Below, piece after piece: positions 15,148 through 22,630 of a stretch of DNA of 28,082 bases. The notes under the pieces were generated by a model that was not told the DNA's origin, searched no databases, and saw only the letters and a list, made by a program, of their open reading frames with translations. A program made the translations under genes and the position numbers. The stretch spans positions 1-28,082 of the forward strand of contig DOSQ01000150.1 of the NCBI GenBank assembly GCA_003512125.1. The letters are read 5' to 3'. Each line of letters begins with the position of its first letter. Position 1 is the first letter of the stretch. This stretch comes from Acidaminococcaceae bacterium (GTDB lineage: Bacteria; Bacillota; Negativicutes; Acidaminococcales; Acidaminococcaceae).

Positions 15148-15217
15148 ATTTTTAAAAGGATGTACTTTTTTAATTAAAGTCTGAAAATATATTCTGACAT
15201 CCGAAGGGAGGCTTCCT

Positions 15218-16336
15218 ATGAAAACCTGGAAACGTTTATTGCAGACGACTTGCGTTGCGGCTCTGGTAGGCGCCACGGCGATGCCCGTGACCGTATCTGC
15301 TGCCAAAGCCCCTGCGGTTAAAGCACCAGAAAAAATCCCTGTCATTCTGGACGCAGATATGGTGGACCTGTTTGACGACGGCGTGGCCATGGTCATGCTG
15401 GCGACTTCTCCCAAAGTGGACCTGAAGGGCATTACGATTGTCATCGGCAACAGCTGGGCGGAAGACGGTACGGCCAGTGCGATCCGCCATCTGGAAGGAC
15501 TGGGCCGTACAGATATCCCGGTCATGGTTGGCGTCAACAGACCGACCCGCCCCGGACGGATGGAAAACATTATGGAAGAACGGAAAAATTTCGGTTACGG
15601 CCATGAAACCTACATGGGTTCCTGCAGTTATCCGGAGCCGGTTTCCTGGGAAGAATCCTACCGCACCCGCTATAAGAGCGAACCGACCATTGGACCGAAG
15701 GCGGAAGATCCTTCGGATTACATCATCCGTACCATTAAGGATAATCCCCATAAAGTAACGATCGTTGCTATCGGTACCGGCGGCAACCTGGCGAAAGCGT
15801 TGGAAAAAGATCCGTCCATTGCGCCGCTGGCAAAAGAAATCGTGTACATGGCCGGCGCCTTCCTGCATGCGGGCAACACCACGCCGACGGCGGAATTTAA
15901 CGTCTGGCTGGATCCGGAAGCTGCCAAAAAAGTGTATCGGGCAGAATGGCCGAAGCAGACTTTCTTCCCGTTGGATGTTTGTGAGAACGAACCCATCACC
16001 TACAAAGATTTCAAAAATCTGGAGAAACGCATCAAGAACCCGGTATTCAAGGATATGTGGGAACGGCATTACATGACGGACCTGTTCCGCAAGAATAAAG
16101 ACCATAAAAACTTTATCTGGGACGTGCTGGCGGCCGGTTATGTGCTGGATCCGTCCATCATCACCGATGAAGTGTTTATGCCCATTGACGTAAACGATAC
16201 CTATTCCATTTCCTATGGGCAGACGGTAGCCTTCCCCGGCACGCCGCCTCCGGGAACCCAGAAAGCGCACATTGTGCAGAAAATTGACCGCAAAAAGGTC
16301 ATGAAGATGCTGACTAACGCATTTGATAAGCTGTAA
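15218..16336 (+). CDS. exported nucleoside hydrolase (inosine/uridine-preferring family)
   Basis: Hydrolyses the N-glycosidic bond of nucleosides to base and ribose. A Sec signal peptide (charged KTWKR, hydrophobic core, cleavage near residue 28 after VSA) precedes the catalytic domain, so it should act outside the cytoplasm; in a diderm Negativicute that is the periplasm. The calcium-binding motif is the DxDM-type DADMVDLFDD (45-54), supported by NTTPTAEFNVWLDPEAA (220-236) and IWDVLAAG (300-307, Asp302). Trp80 (GNSW) and Trp301 lie where purine-specific (IAG-type) hydrolases carry base-stacking tryptophans, hinting at purine preference. The common HD pair is WD here. 372 aa with the leader. 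The formate-channel-type gene follows 39 bases later, so the two may share a message. Confidence 0.87.
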   Translation: MKTWKRLLQTTCVAALVGATAMPVTVSAAKAPAVKAPEKIPVILDADMVDLFDDGVAMVMLATSPKVDLKGITIVIGNSWAEDGTASAIRHLEGLGRTDIPVMVGVNRPTRPGRMENIMEERKNFGYGHETYMGSCSYPEPVSWEESYRTRYKSEPTIGPKAEDPSDYIIRTIKDNPHKVTIVAIGTGGNLAKALEKDPSIAPLAKEIVYMAGAFLHAGNTTPTAEFNVWLDPEAAKKVYRAEWPKQTFFPLDVCENEPITYKDFKNLEKRIKNPVFKDMWERHYMTDLFRKNKDHKNFIWDVLAAGYVLDPSIITDEVFMPIDVNDTYSISYGQTVAFPGTPPPGTQKAHIVQKIDRKKVMKMLTNAFDKL

Positions 16337-16375
16337 GAGGCAGCATCACATTTTTTAAAATAGAGGAACTTATTT

Positions 16376-17188
16376 ATGAACCTGTTTACTCCTGCTGAAT
16401 TTACGGAAAACTATGCCCAGGCCGGCGTGAAAAAAGCTTCGCTGCCTGTTGGTAAAATGTTGTTGCTTGGCATCCTGGCCGGCTTCCTGATCGCCATGGG
16501 TGGCGCTGCGGCCAGTACGGCCTCCCATGCTATCCCCAATGCGGGGCTGGCGAAGATGGTCAGCGGTCTGCTGTTCCCCTTTGGCCTGGCTATGGTTATT
16601 CTGACAGGCGCAGAATTGTTTACCGGGAATGTGCTGATCAATATTTCGGTTTTTGAAGGAAAGACCAGCTTCGGTTCCATGCTGCGGAACTGGGTGTGGG
16701 TGTATATTGGCAATTTCCTGGGAGCGATTCTGGTTGCTGTAGGCATGGCTTTTCTGGGCTGTCTGAACTTGTCCGGCGGCGGCTTTGCCGTTTCAGCCAT
16801 GAAGGTAGCGGCAGCCAAAAGTTCCCTGTCGTTTATGACCGCGGTGGGCCTTGGCTTCTTCTGTAATGTACTGGTGACTATAGGCGTGCTGATCAGCTTA
16901 GGCGCCAAAGATACCATTGGCCGTTTTATCGGGGCGTATATGCCGGTAGCGTTCTTTGTCATCTGCGGCTTTGAACACAGCATTGCCAACATATATTATG
17001 TTCCTGCCGGCATTTTTGCTTCGGCAAATCCCGCGTACCAGGCACTGGCCGTAAAGGCGGGTGTAAATCTTGCAAATATCGGCTGGGGAAGCTTTTTCAT
17101 GGGAAATCTCCTTCCCGTAACCCTTGGCAACATTTTGGGAGGGCTGGCGGTAAGTTTTATCTTCTGGTACTGCTACGGGAAAAAATAA
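16376..17188 (+). CDS. formate/nitrite transporter (FocA/NirC) family channel
   Basis: An inner-membrane pentameric channel for small monovalent anions such as formate, nitrite or hydrosulfide. At 270 aa it has six hydrophobic segments, the FNT signatures GAELFTGN (78-85) and GFEHSIANIYYVPAG (198-212), and the gating histidine His201. Lys148 lies where FocA has its pore lysine. A short amphipathic N-terminus (LFTPAEFTENY) is typical. The substrate cannot be fixed from sequence; formate export would suit a fermenter. Ribosome binding site AGAGGAA. It lies 39 bases after the nucleoside hydrolase with no terminator between. Confidence 0.9.
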   Translation: MNLFTPAEFTENYAQAGVKKASLPVGKMLLLGILAGFLIAMGGAAASTASHAIPNAGLAKMVSGLLFPFGLAMVILTGAELFTGNVLINISVFEGKTSFGSMLRNWVWVYIGNFLGAILVAVGMAFLGCLNLSGGGFAVSAMKVAAAKSSLSFMTAVGLGFFCNVLVTIGVLISLGAKDTIGRFIGAYMPVAFFVICGFEHSIANIYYVPAGIFASANPAYQALAVKAGVNLANIGWGSFFMGNLLPVTLGNILGGLAVSFIFWYCYGKK

Positions 17189-17277
17189 TTGGAACGGATA
17201 CAAAGACAAATTGTTCAGTTTTAAATGCGGGTTATCAATACAAATGAAAGATGTTTTTAAAGAGGGGAGATGAAGGA

Positions 17278-18387
17278 ATGTCCAATGTATTAAATCACTA
17301 CCGGTATCTGCATACAATTCCTGAACCGGGATTAGAGGAATTCAAAACTTCTGATTATGTTGCGGGGAAATTGCAGGAGGCCGGTTACAAAGTGACACGC
17401 AACCTGGCGGGAACGACCGGTCTTGTGGCCGAATATGACAGCGGTGTGCCGGGGCCGGTGTTAGGTATCCGGGCGGATATGGACGCACTGACCCACATCA
17501 TTAACGGCAAAAAAGAATTCCGGCATACCTGCGGTCATGATTCCCACAGTTCTATGCTGTTGGCCGTTTGTGAAAAGGTCATGGCAGAAAAGACTATCAA
17601 AAAGGGTCGTTTTAAAGCATTGTTCCAGCCAGCGGAAGAACTTGGCATAGGCGCGCGCAAAATCGTGGAAACCAACGTTTTGGAAGATGTGGATTATCTG
17701 TTTGGCATGCATATCCGTCCCTTACAGGAATGTCCGGCGGGAGGCGCAATCTGCGAGATGCGTTATTCAGCGGGCTGTCAGTTCCGGGCCCGTATCAAAG
17801 GCAGGCAGTCACACGGAGCCAGGCCTCACCTGGGAATCAATCCCATTGATGCATCGACCTGCGCCATTGCGGCAGTAAATGCCATCCATATGGATCCGCG
17901 TATCCCCTTCAGCGTAAAATGTACACGGTTCCATGCGGATTCCGGTGTGTTTAATTCTGTTCCTGAATTTGCTGATATAACCTTTGATATGCGTTCGCAG
18001 GACAATCAGACCATGAAAGAAATGCGGGAAAAAACCATTAAAGCCATTGAAAACGGAGCGGCAGCTGTTGGCGCTAAAGTGGAAGAATTTGAGTTCTATA
18101 CCGATTTCCCGGCTGCAGAAGGCTTTGATCCGGAGTTTAGGATAATCGTTCAGGAAAGCGTAGCGGAAGTAGTTGGCAAAGAGAATATTATTCCGTCATT
18201 TAATACTTCCGGCGGGGAAGACTTCTTTGTTTATCCCGTTAAGATTCCCCATTTGAAAGTGGGGTTTGTCGGTTTGGGCGTTGGCGCGGAACCCGGTCTG
18301 CATCATCAGGATATGCACTTTGATACCAAATATCTGGAAAACGGCGTCAGGATTCACGAAACAGTTATTAAGAAAATATTGGGGTAA
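17278..18387 (+). CDS. M20D-family amidohydrolase (aminoacylase/AbgB-HipO type)
   Basis: A cytoplasmic zinc or manganese amidohydrolase that removes N-acyl or N-aminoacyl groups from amino acids or peptides. Motifs in order are GIRADMDAL (63-71), the metal site CGHDSH (85-90), FQPAEE (116-121, catalytic Glu120 and metal Glu121), GMHIRP (143-148), a dimerisation 'lid' domain (about 170-285) and the C-terminal ligand in GLHHQD. At 369 aa it is normal to slightly short. The start is placed at ATG 17278, because GAGGGGA (17262-17268) is 9 bases upstream; an in-frame ATG at 17251 lies before that site. The exact substrate is unknown. It lies near another M20 enzyme and iadA, which suggests peptide salvage. 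Confidence 0.88.
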   Translation: MSNVLNHYRYLHTIPEPGLEEFKTSDYVAGKLQEAGYKVTRNLAGTTGLVAEYDSGVPGPVLGIRADMDALTHIINGKKEFRHTCGHDSHSSMLLAVCEKVMAEKTIKKGRFKALFQPAEELGIGARKIVETNVLEDVDYLFGMHIRPLQECPAGGAICEMRYSAGCQFRARIKGRQSHGARPHLGINPIDASTCAIAAVNAIHMDPRIPFSVKCTRFHADSGVFNSVPEFADITFDMRSQDNQTMKEMREKTIKAIENGAAAVGAKVEEFEFYTDFPAAEGFDPEFRIIVQESVAEVVGKENIIPSFNTSGGEDFFVYPVKIPHLKVGFVGLGVGAEPGLHHQDMHFDTKYLENGVRIHETVIKKILG

Positions 18388-18468
18388 ATGCTGAAGCCGT
18401 TCCGGGATAAGGGGCGACAGGAAATAAACGGAAAGGGTGTAACAGTAACGGATTACGGAGAAATAATT

Positions 18469-18505
18469 AAAGGGCAGTTCTTCGCTTTGGAAGGGCTGCC
18501 CTTTT
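18469..18505. terminator. terminator between convergent M20 genes
   Basis: AAAGGGCAG (18469-18477) pairs with CTGCCCTTT (18496-18504) with partial inner pairing. TTTT follows on the plus strand and an AATTATTT stretch on the minus strand. It probably serves both converging transcripts. Confidence 0.65.
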
Positions 18506-18557
18506 ACGTTTAATGAAAAGATATCAGTGATTGTACAGTGTTAACAGTTCACCTGAT

Positions 18558-19697
18558 TTACTTATACAGTTTGGCCTGCAGATCCAGCAAAATTTTTTCC
18601 AGGCAATGCAGGGAAGGCTCTACGGAAGCCAGTTCCAGATATTCCGCTTCGCTGTGTCCGCCTGCGCCGGTAGGACCGATGCCGTCTACCGTGGTCGCAC
18701 CTGCGCCGGCCATGTGATTGCCGTCACTGCCGCCGCCGGCCTTGACCCATTCCGTGGAAAGACCGAACTCTCGGCTGGCGTTGTCGATAATTTCAACCAG
18801 TCCCGCCGTTTCCGGCGTGCTTGCCATGGGCGGCATGCTTGACAGTACGATAATTTCCGTTTCAATTTCTGCTGCTTTGGCATGTTCCTGCAGTTTGGCA
18901 AAGGCATCTTCCATAATAGTAATCTGGTCTTTGTCTACTACACGCAGGTCAATATCCATAAATGCGTCTGCGGCTACACTGTTATAACCGCTGCCGCCTT
19001 TTACCACGCCGGTGTTCACTGTCATGCCGGTTTCAAAGTTGGTCAGCGCAGCCAGCTGCAGGATCCAGTAGGCCATTTCATTAATAGCACTGCGGCCGTC
19101 CTGAGGCGCGTTGCCTGCGTGGGCCGCACGGCCTTTCAGTTTCACCTGGTAATGGCACACGCCTTTGCGTTCCAGTACCCGGGCGCCGTTGGCACGGGCG
19201 GCTTCAAGTACCAGGCAGTATTTGCTGTGGGAACCCAGTTCCCGGAACCAGTCCAGAACATGGATGCTGCCGATTTCTTCTTCAGAGTTAAACGCCAGGC
19301 AGACTTTCAGGTCTTTCAGGCTCCCGGCGGCTTCCATGGCTTTTAAAACATGGGTGCCCTGCAGGCAGCAGCATTTCATGTCGCTGACGCCGGGACCGTA
19401 AGCGCGGTCTCCTTTGACGGAGAAAGGACGTACGGCCACGGTGCCGTCCGGGAAGACGGTGTCCATATGGCAGCAGAGGGTCACATCATAGTTGGTATCA
19501 TCTGTGTTGGTGATGACCAGCGGTTTTGCACAGTCCGGACCGCAGTCAACCCGTTTTACGCGCCACATGGGGTCGGTAAAGTCTTTGGCCAGATACGCTG
19601 CTACTTTATCGATGCCCGCAAAATTCTGGGCGTTGCAGTCAATGTTGACGAGGTATTCCAGGTCTTTCATATATTGTTCCATGTTGTATGCTGTCAT
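18558..19697 (-). CDS. M20-family metallopeptidase (glutamate carboxypeptidase/CPG2-like)
   Basis: A cytoplasmic dizinc exopeptidase. Motifs are CCHMDTVFPDG (His77 and catalytic Asp79), the bridging aspartate in GVSDMK (Asp106), NSEEEIGS (Glu140/141), LEAAR (Glu165), and the C-terminal histidine in GAGGHSEAE. The dimerisation domain carries KGRAAHAGNAPQDGRSAI. It resembles carboxypeptidase G2-type M20 enzymes, which release C-terminal glutamate, but that specificity is inference. The start is ATG 19697, with GGAG 6 bases upstream; a TTG at 19709 overlaps that site and is less likely. 379 aa. Three consecutive cysteines (109-111) follow the metal aspartate closely. It lies downstream of yjiHG on the same strand but behind their terminator. 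Confidence 0.87.
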   Translation of the reverse strand: MTAYNMEQYMKDLEYLVNIDCNAQNFAGIDKVAAYLAKDFTDPMWRVKRVDCGPDCAKPLVITNTDDTNYDVTLCCHMDTVFPDGTVAVRPFSVKGDRAYGPGVSDMKCCCLQGTHVLKAMEAAGSLKDLKVCLAFNSEEEIGSIHVLDWFRELGSHSKYCLVLEAARANGARVLERKGVCHYQVKLKGRAAHAGNAPQDGRSAINEMAYWILQLAALTNFETGMTVNTGVVKGGSGYNSVAADAFMDIDLRVVDKDQITIMEDAFAKLQEHAKAAEIETEIIVLSSMPPMASTPETAGLVEIIDNASREFGLSTEWVKAGGGSDGNHMAGAGATTVDGIGPTGAGGHSEAEYLELASVEPSLHCLEKILLDLQAKLYK

Positions 19698-19782
19698 GTT
19701 ATTCTCCAATCCGCTGTTGTAGCTGGGGTTAAATAATTCGTTCAGAAAAAAGGTTACAGTAAAACAGATTCGCTTCGCTAAA

Positions 19783-19823
19783 GGAAAATAAGTTGGGCAT
19801 CGTGAAAGGAAAGCCCAACTTAT
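19783..19823 (-). terminator. terminator of yjiH-yjiG
   Basis: A perfect 11-bp stem with arms at 19788-19798 and 19813-19823. On the minus strand it is followed by TTTTCCTTT. The T-tract is short, so some read-through into the M20 gene is possible. Confidence 0.65.
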
Positions 19824-19831
19824 GAGTTAAA

Positions 19832-20308
19832 TCAGAACATCGCGACAACGATCTTCATGACCCACATGGCCATCAGTGCATTGGCAATCGCGATTGCAAA
19901 CATAATGCCATAATACTTGGAATCAACTTCCGACGTACCCAGGCAGCGGCCCAGGTACTGTACCAGGGAACCCATCAGGTAAATGGCGGGCATTACGACG
20001 GTGACATCTTTGGCAGTCATGGCGCCGGAGCTCATAAGACTGGCCGCAGCGCCGATCGCGCCGCCCATGGACATGAGAGCGGAAACCAAAACGGTGATCG
20101 CTTCACCGGGAAGGCCCCACAGGGCCATAACAGGGGCGAACACAACGCCCAGCATCTTTAAAAGACCTGTCACGTTCAACGCTTTAATCAGGACAAAGGC
20201 CATGATAACATTGGGCATCATGTTACGGATACCCGTGTCCCAGCCTTTGCGGCAGCCTTCAATGAAAAGGTCAATAATGTTTTTATCTTTTTTCTTTTCA
20301 GCCATCAT
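19832..20308 (-). CDS. yjiG: YjiG-family membrane protein (nucleoside-recognition/Gate fold)
   Basis: An integral membrane protein of 158 aa with several hydrophobic segments and the Gly/Ser-rich Gate motif SALMSMGGAIGAAASLMSSG. The family is also annotated as SpmB-like. In Escherichia coli yjiG lies with yjiH and iadA, the same partners as here. Its transport role is unproven. The start overlaps the yjiH stop (ATGA), with GGAGG inside the yjiH end as ribosome binding site; the second ATG at 20305 is equally possible. YjiG and YjiH probably form one complex. Confidence 0.87.
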   Translation of the reverse strand: MMAEKKKDKNIIDLFIEGCRKGWDTGIRNMMPNVIMAFVLIKALNVTGLLKMLGVVFAPVMALWGLPGEAITVLVSALMSMGGAIGAAASLMSSGAMTAKDVTVVMPAIYLMGSLVQYLGRCLGTSEVDSKYYGIMFAIAIANALMAMWVMKIVVAMF

Positions 20309-20979
20309 GCCGCCTCCTTCACTTTGTTCTTCTTGTTCAGGAACTTGATATACATGCGGATCAGGTTGGCGCCGACAAATTTAAAAATCATAATTACGGC
20401 GAAGGGAACGATGATGGGAGTGACCAGGATACTGAACAGCGCGGCGCCGGAAGAGAAGAAGTTGGTGATGGTGCCGTCACCGGAGAACTGGTACATGGCG
20501 AAGATGGTCTTTTCGTCGTCGTTGATGATGCCGGATTCGTACATGGATTTGATCATGCCGGCGCCGGCGTCAGTGCTCTGGTAGCTGGTGATCATGCCCA
20601 GGCCGCAGGCACCGGGGATGCCCAGCAGGGGGCGCAGCAGGGGGGACAGCAGTTTCTGCGCAGCGCGCAGGCCGCCCAGGCCTTCTACTACATTTACCAC
20701 GCCTAAGGCAAAAATAACTGCAGGCAGCAGGGACAACGCAAAGGCGAAGCCATCCTGACAGCCGTTACCGCCCGCGCCACGGAAGGTGAGGGCTTTGCCG
20801 TTGGCAGCGGCAATTTTGCCGAAGGTGCCGTTTAATACGGTAAAATCAAAAACGCTGTACCATTCTTTGCTGGTTGCCAACACACCGGAGAAGAACACGA
20901 TGGCAAAAATAAGGGCTACATAGCTGTACCATCTGATCGGTTCTTCTTCTGTTACCTGGACATTTTTTTTCTCGTCCAT
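20305..20979 (-). CDS. yjiH: YjiH-family membrane protein (nucleoside-recognition/Gate fold)
   Basis: An integral membrane protein of 224 aa. A charged N-terminus (EKKNVQVTEEEP) precedes a membrane segment (YVALIFAIVFFSGVLA). A loop with GAGGNGCQDGFAFALSLLP and the Gate motif GLGMITSYQSTDAGAGMIKS follow, then YQFSGDGTITNFFSSGAAL and C-terminal helices. It is close in length and layout to E. coli YjiH. The ribosome binding site AAAGGAGGA is strong. It is first in the minus-strand yjiH-yjiG unit, divergent from iadA. A role as half of a transporter for isoaspartyl dipeptides or a related substrate is inferred only from the repeated linkage to iadA. Confidence 0.88.
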   Translation of the reverse strand: MDEKKNVQVTEEEPIRWYSYVALIFAIVFFSGVLATSKEWYSVFDFTVLNGTFGKIAAANGKALTFRGAGGNGCQDGFAFALSLLPAVIFALGVVNVVEGLGGLRAAQKLLSPLLRPLLGIPGACGLGMITSYQSTDAGAGMIKSMYESGIINDDEKTIFAMYQFSGDGTITNFFSSGAALFSILVTPIIVPFAVIMIFKFVGANLIRMYIKFLNKKNKVKEAA

Positions 20980-21090
20980 AATGAGATTCCTCCTTTATAT
21001 TTTTTGCCGGCACGCGGAAACGACCGAAAAGAAGATTTGCCTCTGCCTGTCGGAAAGGAACCATCTTTGGTAACAGGTACCGGTTGAGAT

Positions 21091-21120
21091 ATTATAACAT
21101 TAGTCCTGTCATATTTACAA
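21091..21120 (-). promoter_or_regulatory. promoter of yjiH-yjiG
   Basis: On the minus strand TTGTAA (complement of 21115-21120), 18-base spacer, TATAAT (complement of 21091-21096), with an extended TGT before the -10. The leader to the yjiH ATG is about 105 nt; no riboswitch class was recognised in it. Confidence 0.6.
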
Positions 21121-21151
21121 TGCTTTTTATACGGTGCACGCAGATTAAATA

Positions 21152-21167
21152 TGTAACTGTTGTTACA
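21152..21167. promoter_or_regulatory. candidate operator between yjiH and iadA
   Basis: A perfect inverted repeat, TGTAAC-TGTT-GTTACA, lying between the divergent promoters. It is upstream of the yjiH -35 and about 100 bases upstream of the iadA -10. A dimeric regulator could bind here and control both units. No regulator gene is adjacent. Confidence 0.45.
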
Positions 21168-21267
21168 AGATGACACATTTTATGATATTTTTGCAAAATT
21201 TAAACAGCAACATTGGATGTAAAAACGAAAAATGCACGGTATGTCCTTTCGGGTTTTAACATTTGTG

Positions 21268-21276
21268 TGATATAAT
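21268..21276 (+). promoter_or_regulatory. extended -10 promoter of iadA
   Basis: TATAAT (21271-21276) is preceded by TGA (21268-21270), an extended -10. The -35 region (about 21248-21253) is poor. The leader is about 80 nt, ending in AAGGGGGAAAGC before the ATG. The rest of the 383-bp gap (20980-21362) is AT-rich, with no coding sequence that I can support. Confidence 0.55.
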
Positions 21277-21362
21277 AAATTAATTATGAAGCCGTGTTAA
21301 AAAGCTGTTTCAAACGTGTTGTTTTATTCACTTTATTCATTTAGTTACAAGGGGGAAAGCAA

Positions 21363-22523
21363 ATGATCAAGCTGTTAAAGAATGCACAGGTGTATGCACC
21401 GGCATTTTTAGGGAAAAAAGACGTGCTGGTGGCCGGCGATAAGATTTGCCGTATTGATGACAGAATTGACGGATATGAAGGGCTGCCTGATGTGGAAGTG
21501 TTTGATCTGGCAGGTAAAAAACTGCTGCCCGGTTATATTGATATGCATGTACATATCTGCGGCGGCGGCGGGGAACAGGGCTTTTCGTCCAGCGTTCCCG
21601 CTTCCAGCCTGAGCATTTTCTTCCGGAACGGCATTACCACCTGCATAGGCCTGCTGGGCACAGACGGAATTACCCGCAGCATTGAAGCGCTGGTAGCCAA
21701 AGCGCGGGCGCTGACCGAAGAGGGCATGACGGTCTATACTTTGACCAGCAGTTATATGTATCCGCCTAAAACCCTGATGGGCAGTGTTGAAAAAGATATC
21801 GTAATGCTCACCCCCATGATTGGTGTAAAAGTTGCCGTTTCCGATCACCGCAGTTCCAATCCCGGTGCAGATGAACTGATCGCGCTGGGGGTGCAGGCAC
21901 GCCGGGCGGGCATGATCAGCGGCACGGCCGGCCTTGTGACCATGCACATGGGCAGTGGCAAGGGACGTCTGAACCCGTTGTTTGACGCACTGGAAAAGAG
22001 CGACCTGCCTCCGAAGCATTTCCTGCCAACCCATATGCTGCGCTGCCCGGAACTGATTGAAGACGGAGCCAGGCTGGTGCGGATGGGCGGTTATATGGAC
22101 TGCACGGCCGGCTCGGACGAAACGGAAGTTGTGAACAGTGCCAAGCTGCTGTACGGTCTGCTGCATATGGAAGGGGTTACGACAGAACAGGTGACCCTGT
22201 CTTCCGATGCGTTTGGCAGCCAGCCCAAGTTTGATGGACGGGGTGAATGCATCGGCTACACTTACGCATCCCCCAAATATCTGCACCGGACAGTGAAGCT
22301 GCTGGTGGAAATGGGCATGCCGCTGGAAGAAGTGATCCGGATGCTTACTTCTACGCCGGCGAAGCTGATCGCCAAAGAGGGCATCAAAGGCTGCATTGCT
22401 GCCGGTGCGGACGCGGATCTTCTGGTGCTGGATGAGAATCTGGATATCAGCGGCCTGTTTGCCAAAGGGAGAACGGCGCTGATGGACGGGCGGCTGTTGA
22501 TGAAAGGCCGTTTTGAAGAATAA
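21363..22523 (+). CDS. iadA: beta-aspartyl (isoaspartyl) dipeptidase
   Basis: Hydrolyses dipeptides with an isoaspartyl bond, a waste product of asparagine deamidation and aspartate isomerisation. An amidohydrolase-fold binuclear zinc enzyme of 386 aa (E. coli IadA is about 390). The ligands are visible: His62 and His64 (MHVHICGGGGEQG), carbamylated Lys156 (GVKVAVSDHRSS), His195 (TMHMG), His224 (PTHMLR) and catalytic Asp282 (LSSDAFGSQPKFD). The C-terminal small beta domain ends GADADLLVLDENLDI. Preceded by AAGGGGGAAAG and divergent from yjiH-yjiG, the same partners as in E. coli. No signal peptide, so it acts in the cytoplasm on imported or internally generated dipeptides. Confidence 0.95.
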   Translation: MIKLLKNAQVYAPAFLGKKDVLVAGDKICRIDDRIDGYEGLPDVEVFDLAGKKLLPGYIDMHVHICGGGGEQGFSSSVPASSLSIFFRNGITTCIGLLGTDGITRSIEALVAKARALTEEGMTVYTLTSSYMYPPKTLMGSVEKDIVMLTPMIGVKVAVSDHRSSNPGADELIALGVQARRAGMISGTAGLVTMHMGSGKGRLNPLFDALEKSDLPPKHFLPTHMLRCPELIEDGARLVRMGGYMDCTAGSDETEVVNSAKLLYGLLHMEGVTTEQVTLSSDAFGSQPKFDGRGECIGYTYASPKYLHRTVKLLVEMGMPLEEVIRMLTSTPAKLIAKEGIKGCIAAGADADLLVLDENLDISGLFAKGRTALMDGRLLMKGRFEE

Positions 22524-22531
22524 GTATTTCT

Positions 22532-22562
22532 TTGACAGGTATTATACAGTTTTCGGTACAAT
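22532..22562 (+). promoter_or_regulatory. possible promoter of the ABC-F gene
   Basis: TTGACA (22532-22537), 19-base spacer, TACAAT (22557-22562). The -35 is perfect, but the spacer is longer than ideal. Transcription would begin at the foot of the hairpin at 22568. Confidence 0.45.
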
Positions 22563-22567
22563 AGAGT

Positions 22568-22600
22568 AGAAGCCTGCTTGCAATACAGCAGGCTTCTTTT
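22568..22600 (+). terminator. terminator of iadA or 5' hairpin of the ABC-F message
   Basis: AGAAGCCTGCT (22568-22578) and AGCAGGCTTCT (22587-22597) form a perfect 11-bp stem with an 8-base loop, followed by TTTTATAAA. It acts as a terminator for iadA; if the promoter at 22532 is real, it also forms the very 5' end of the next message. Confidence 0.75.
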
Positions 22601-22630
22601 ATAAACTGTTTTTATCAACAAGGTGGATCT

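Noticed and set aside
20980..21090. Riboswitch in the ~105-nt yjiH leader
   Set aside because: I could not match the sequence to a known aptamer core or find a convincing multi-stem fold with an expression platform.
22568..22630. Ribosome-mediated attenuation of the ABC-F gene, as in some antibiotic-resistance ABC-F genes
   Set aside because: There is no room for a leader peptide between the likely start site and the hairpin, and the protein looks like a housekeeping Uup type.
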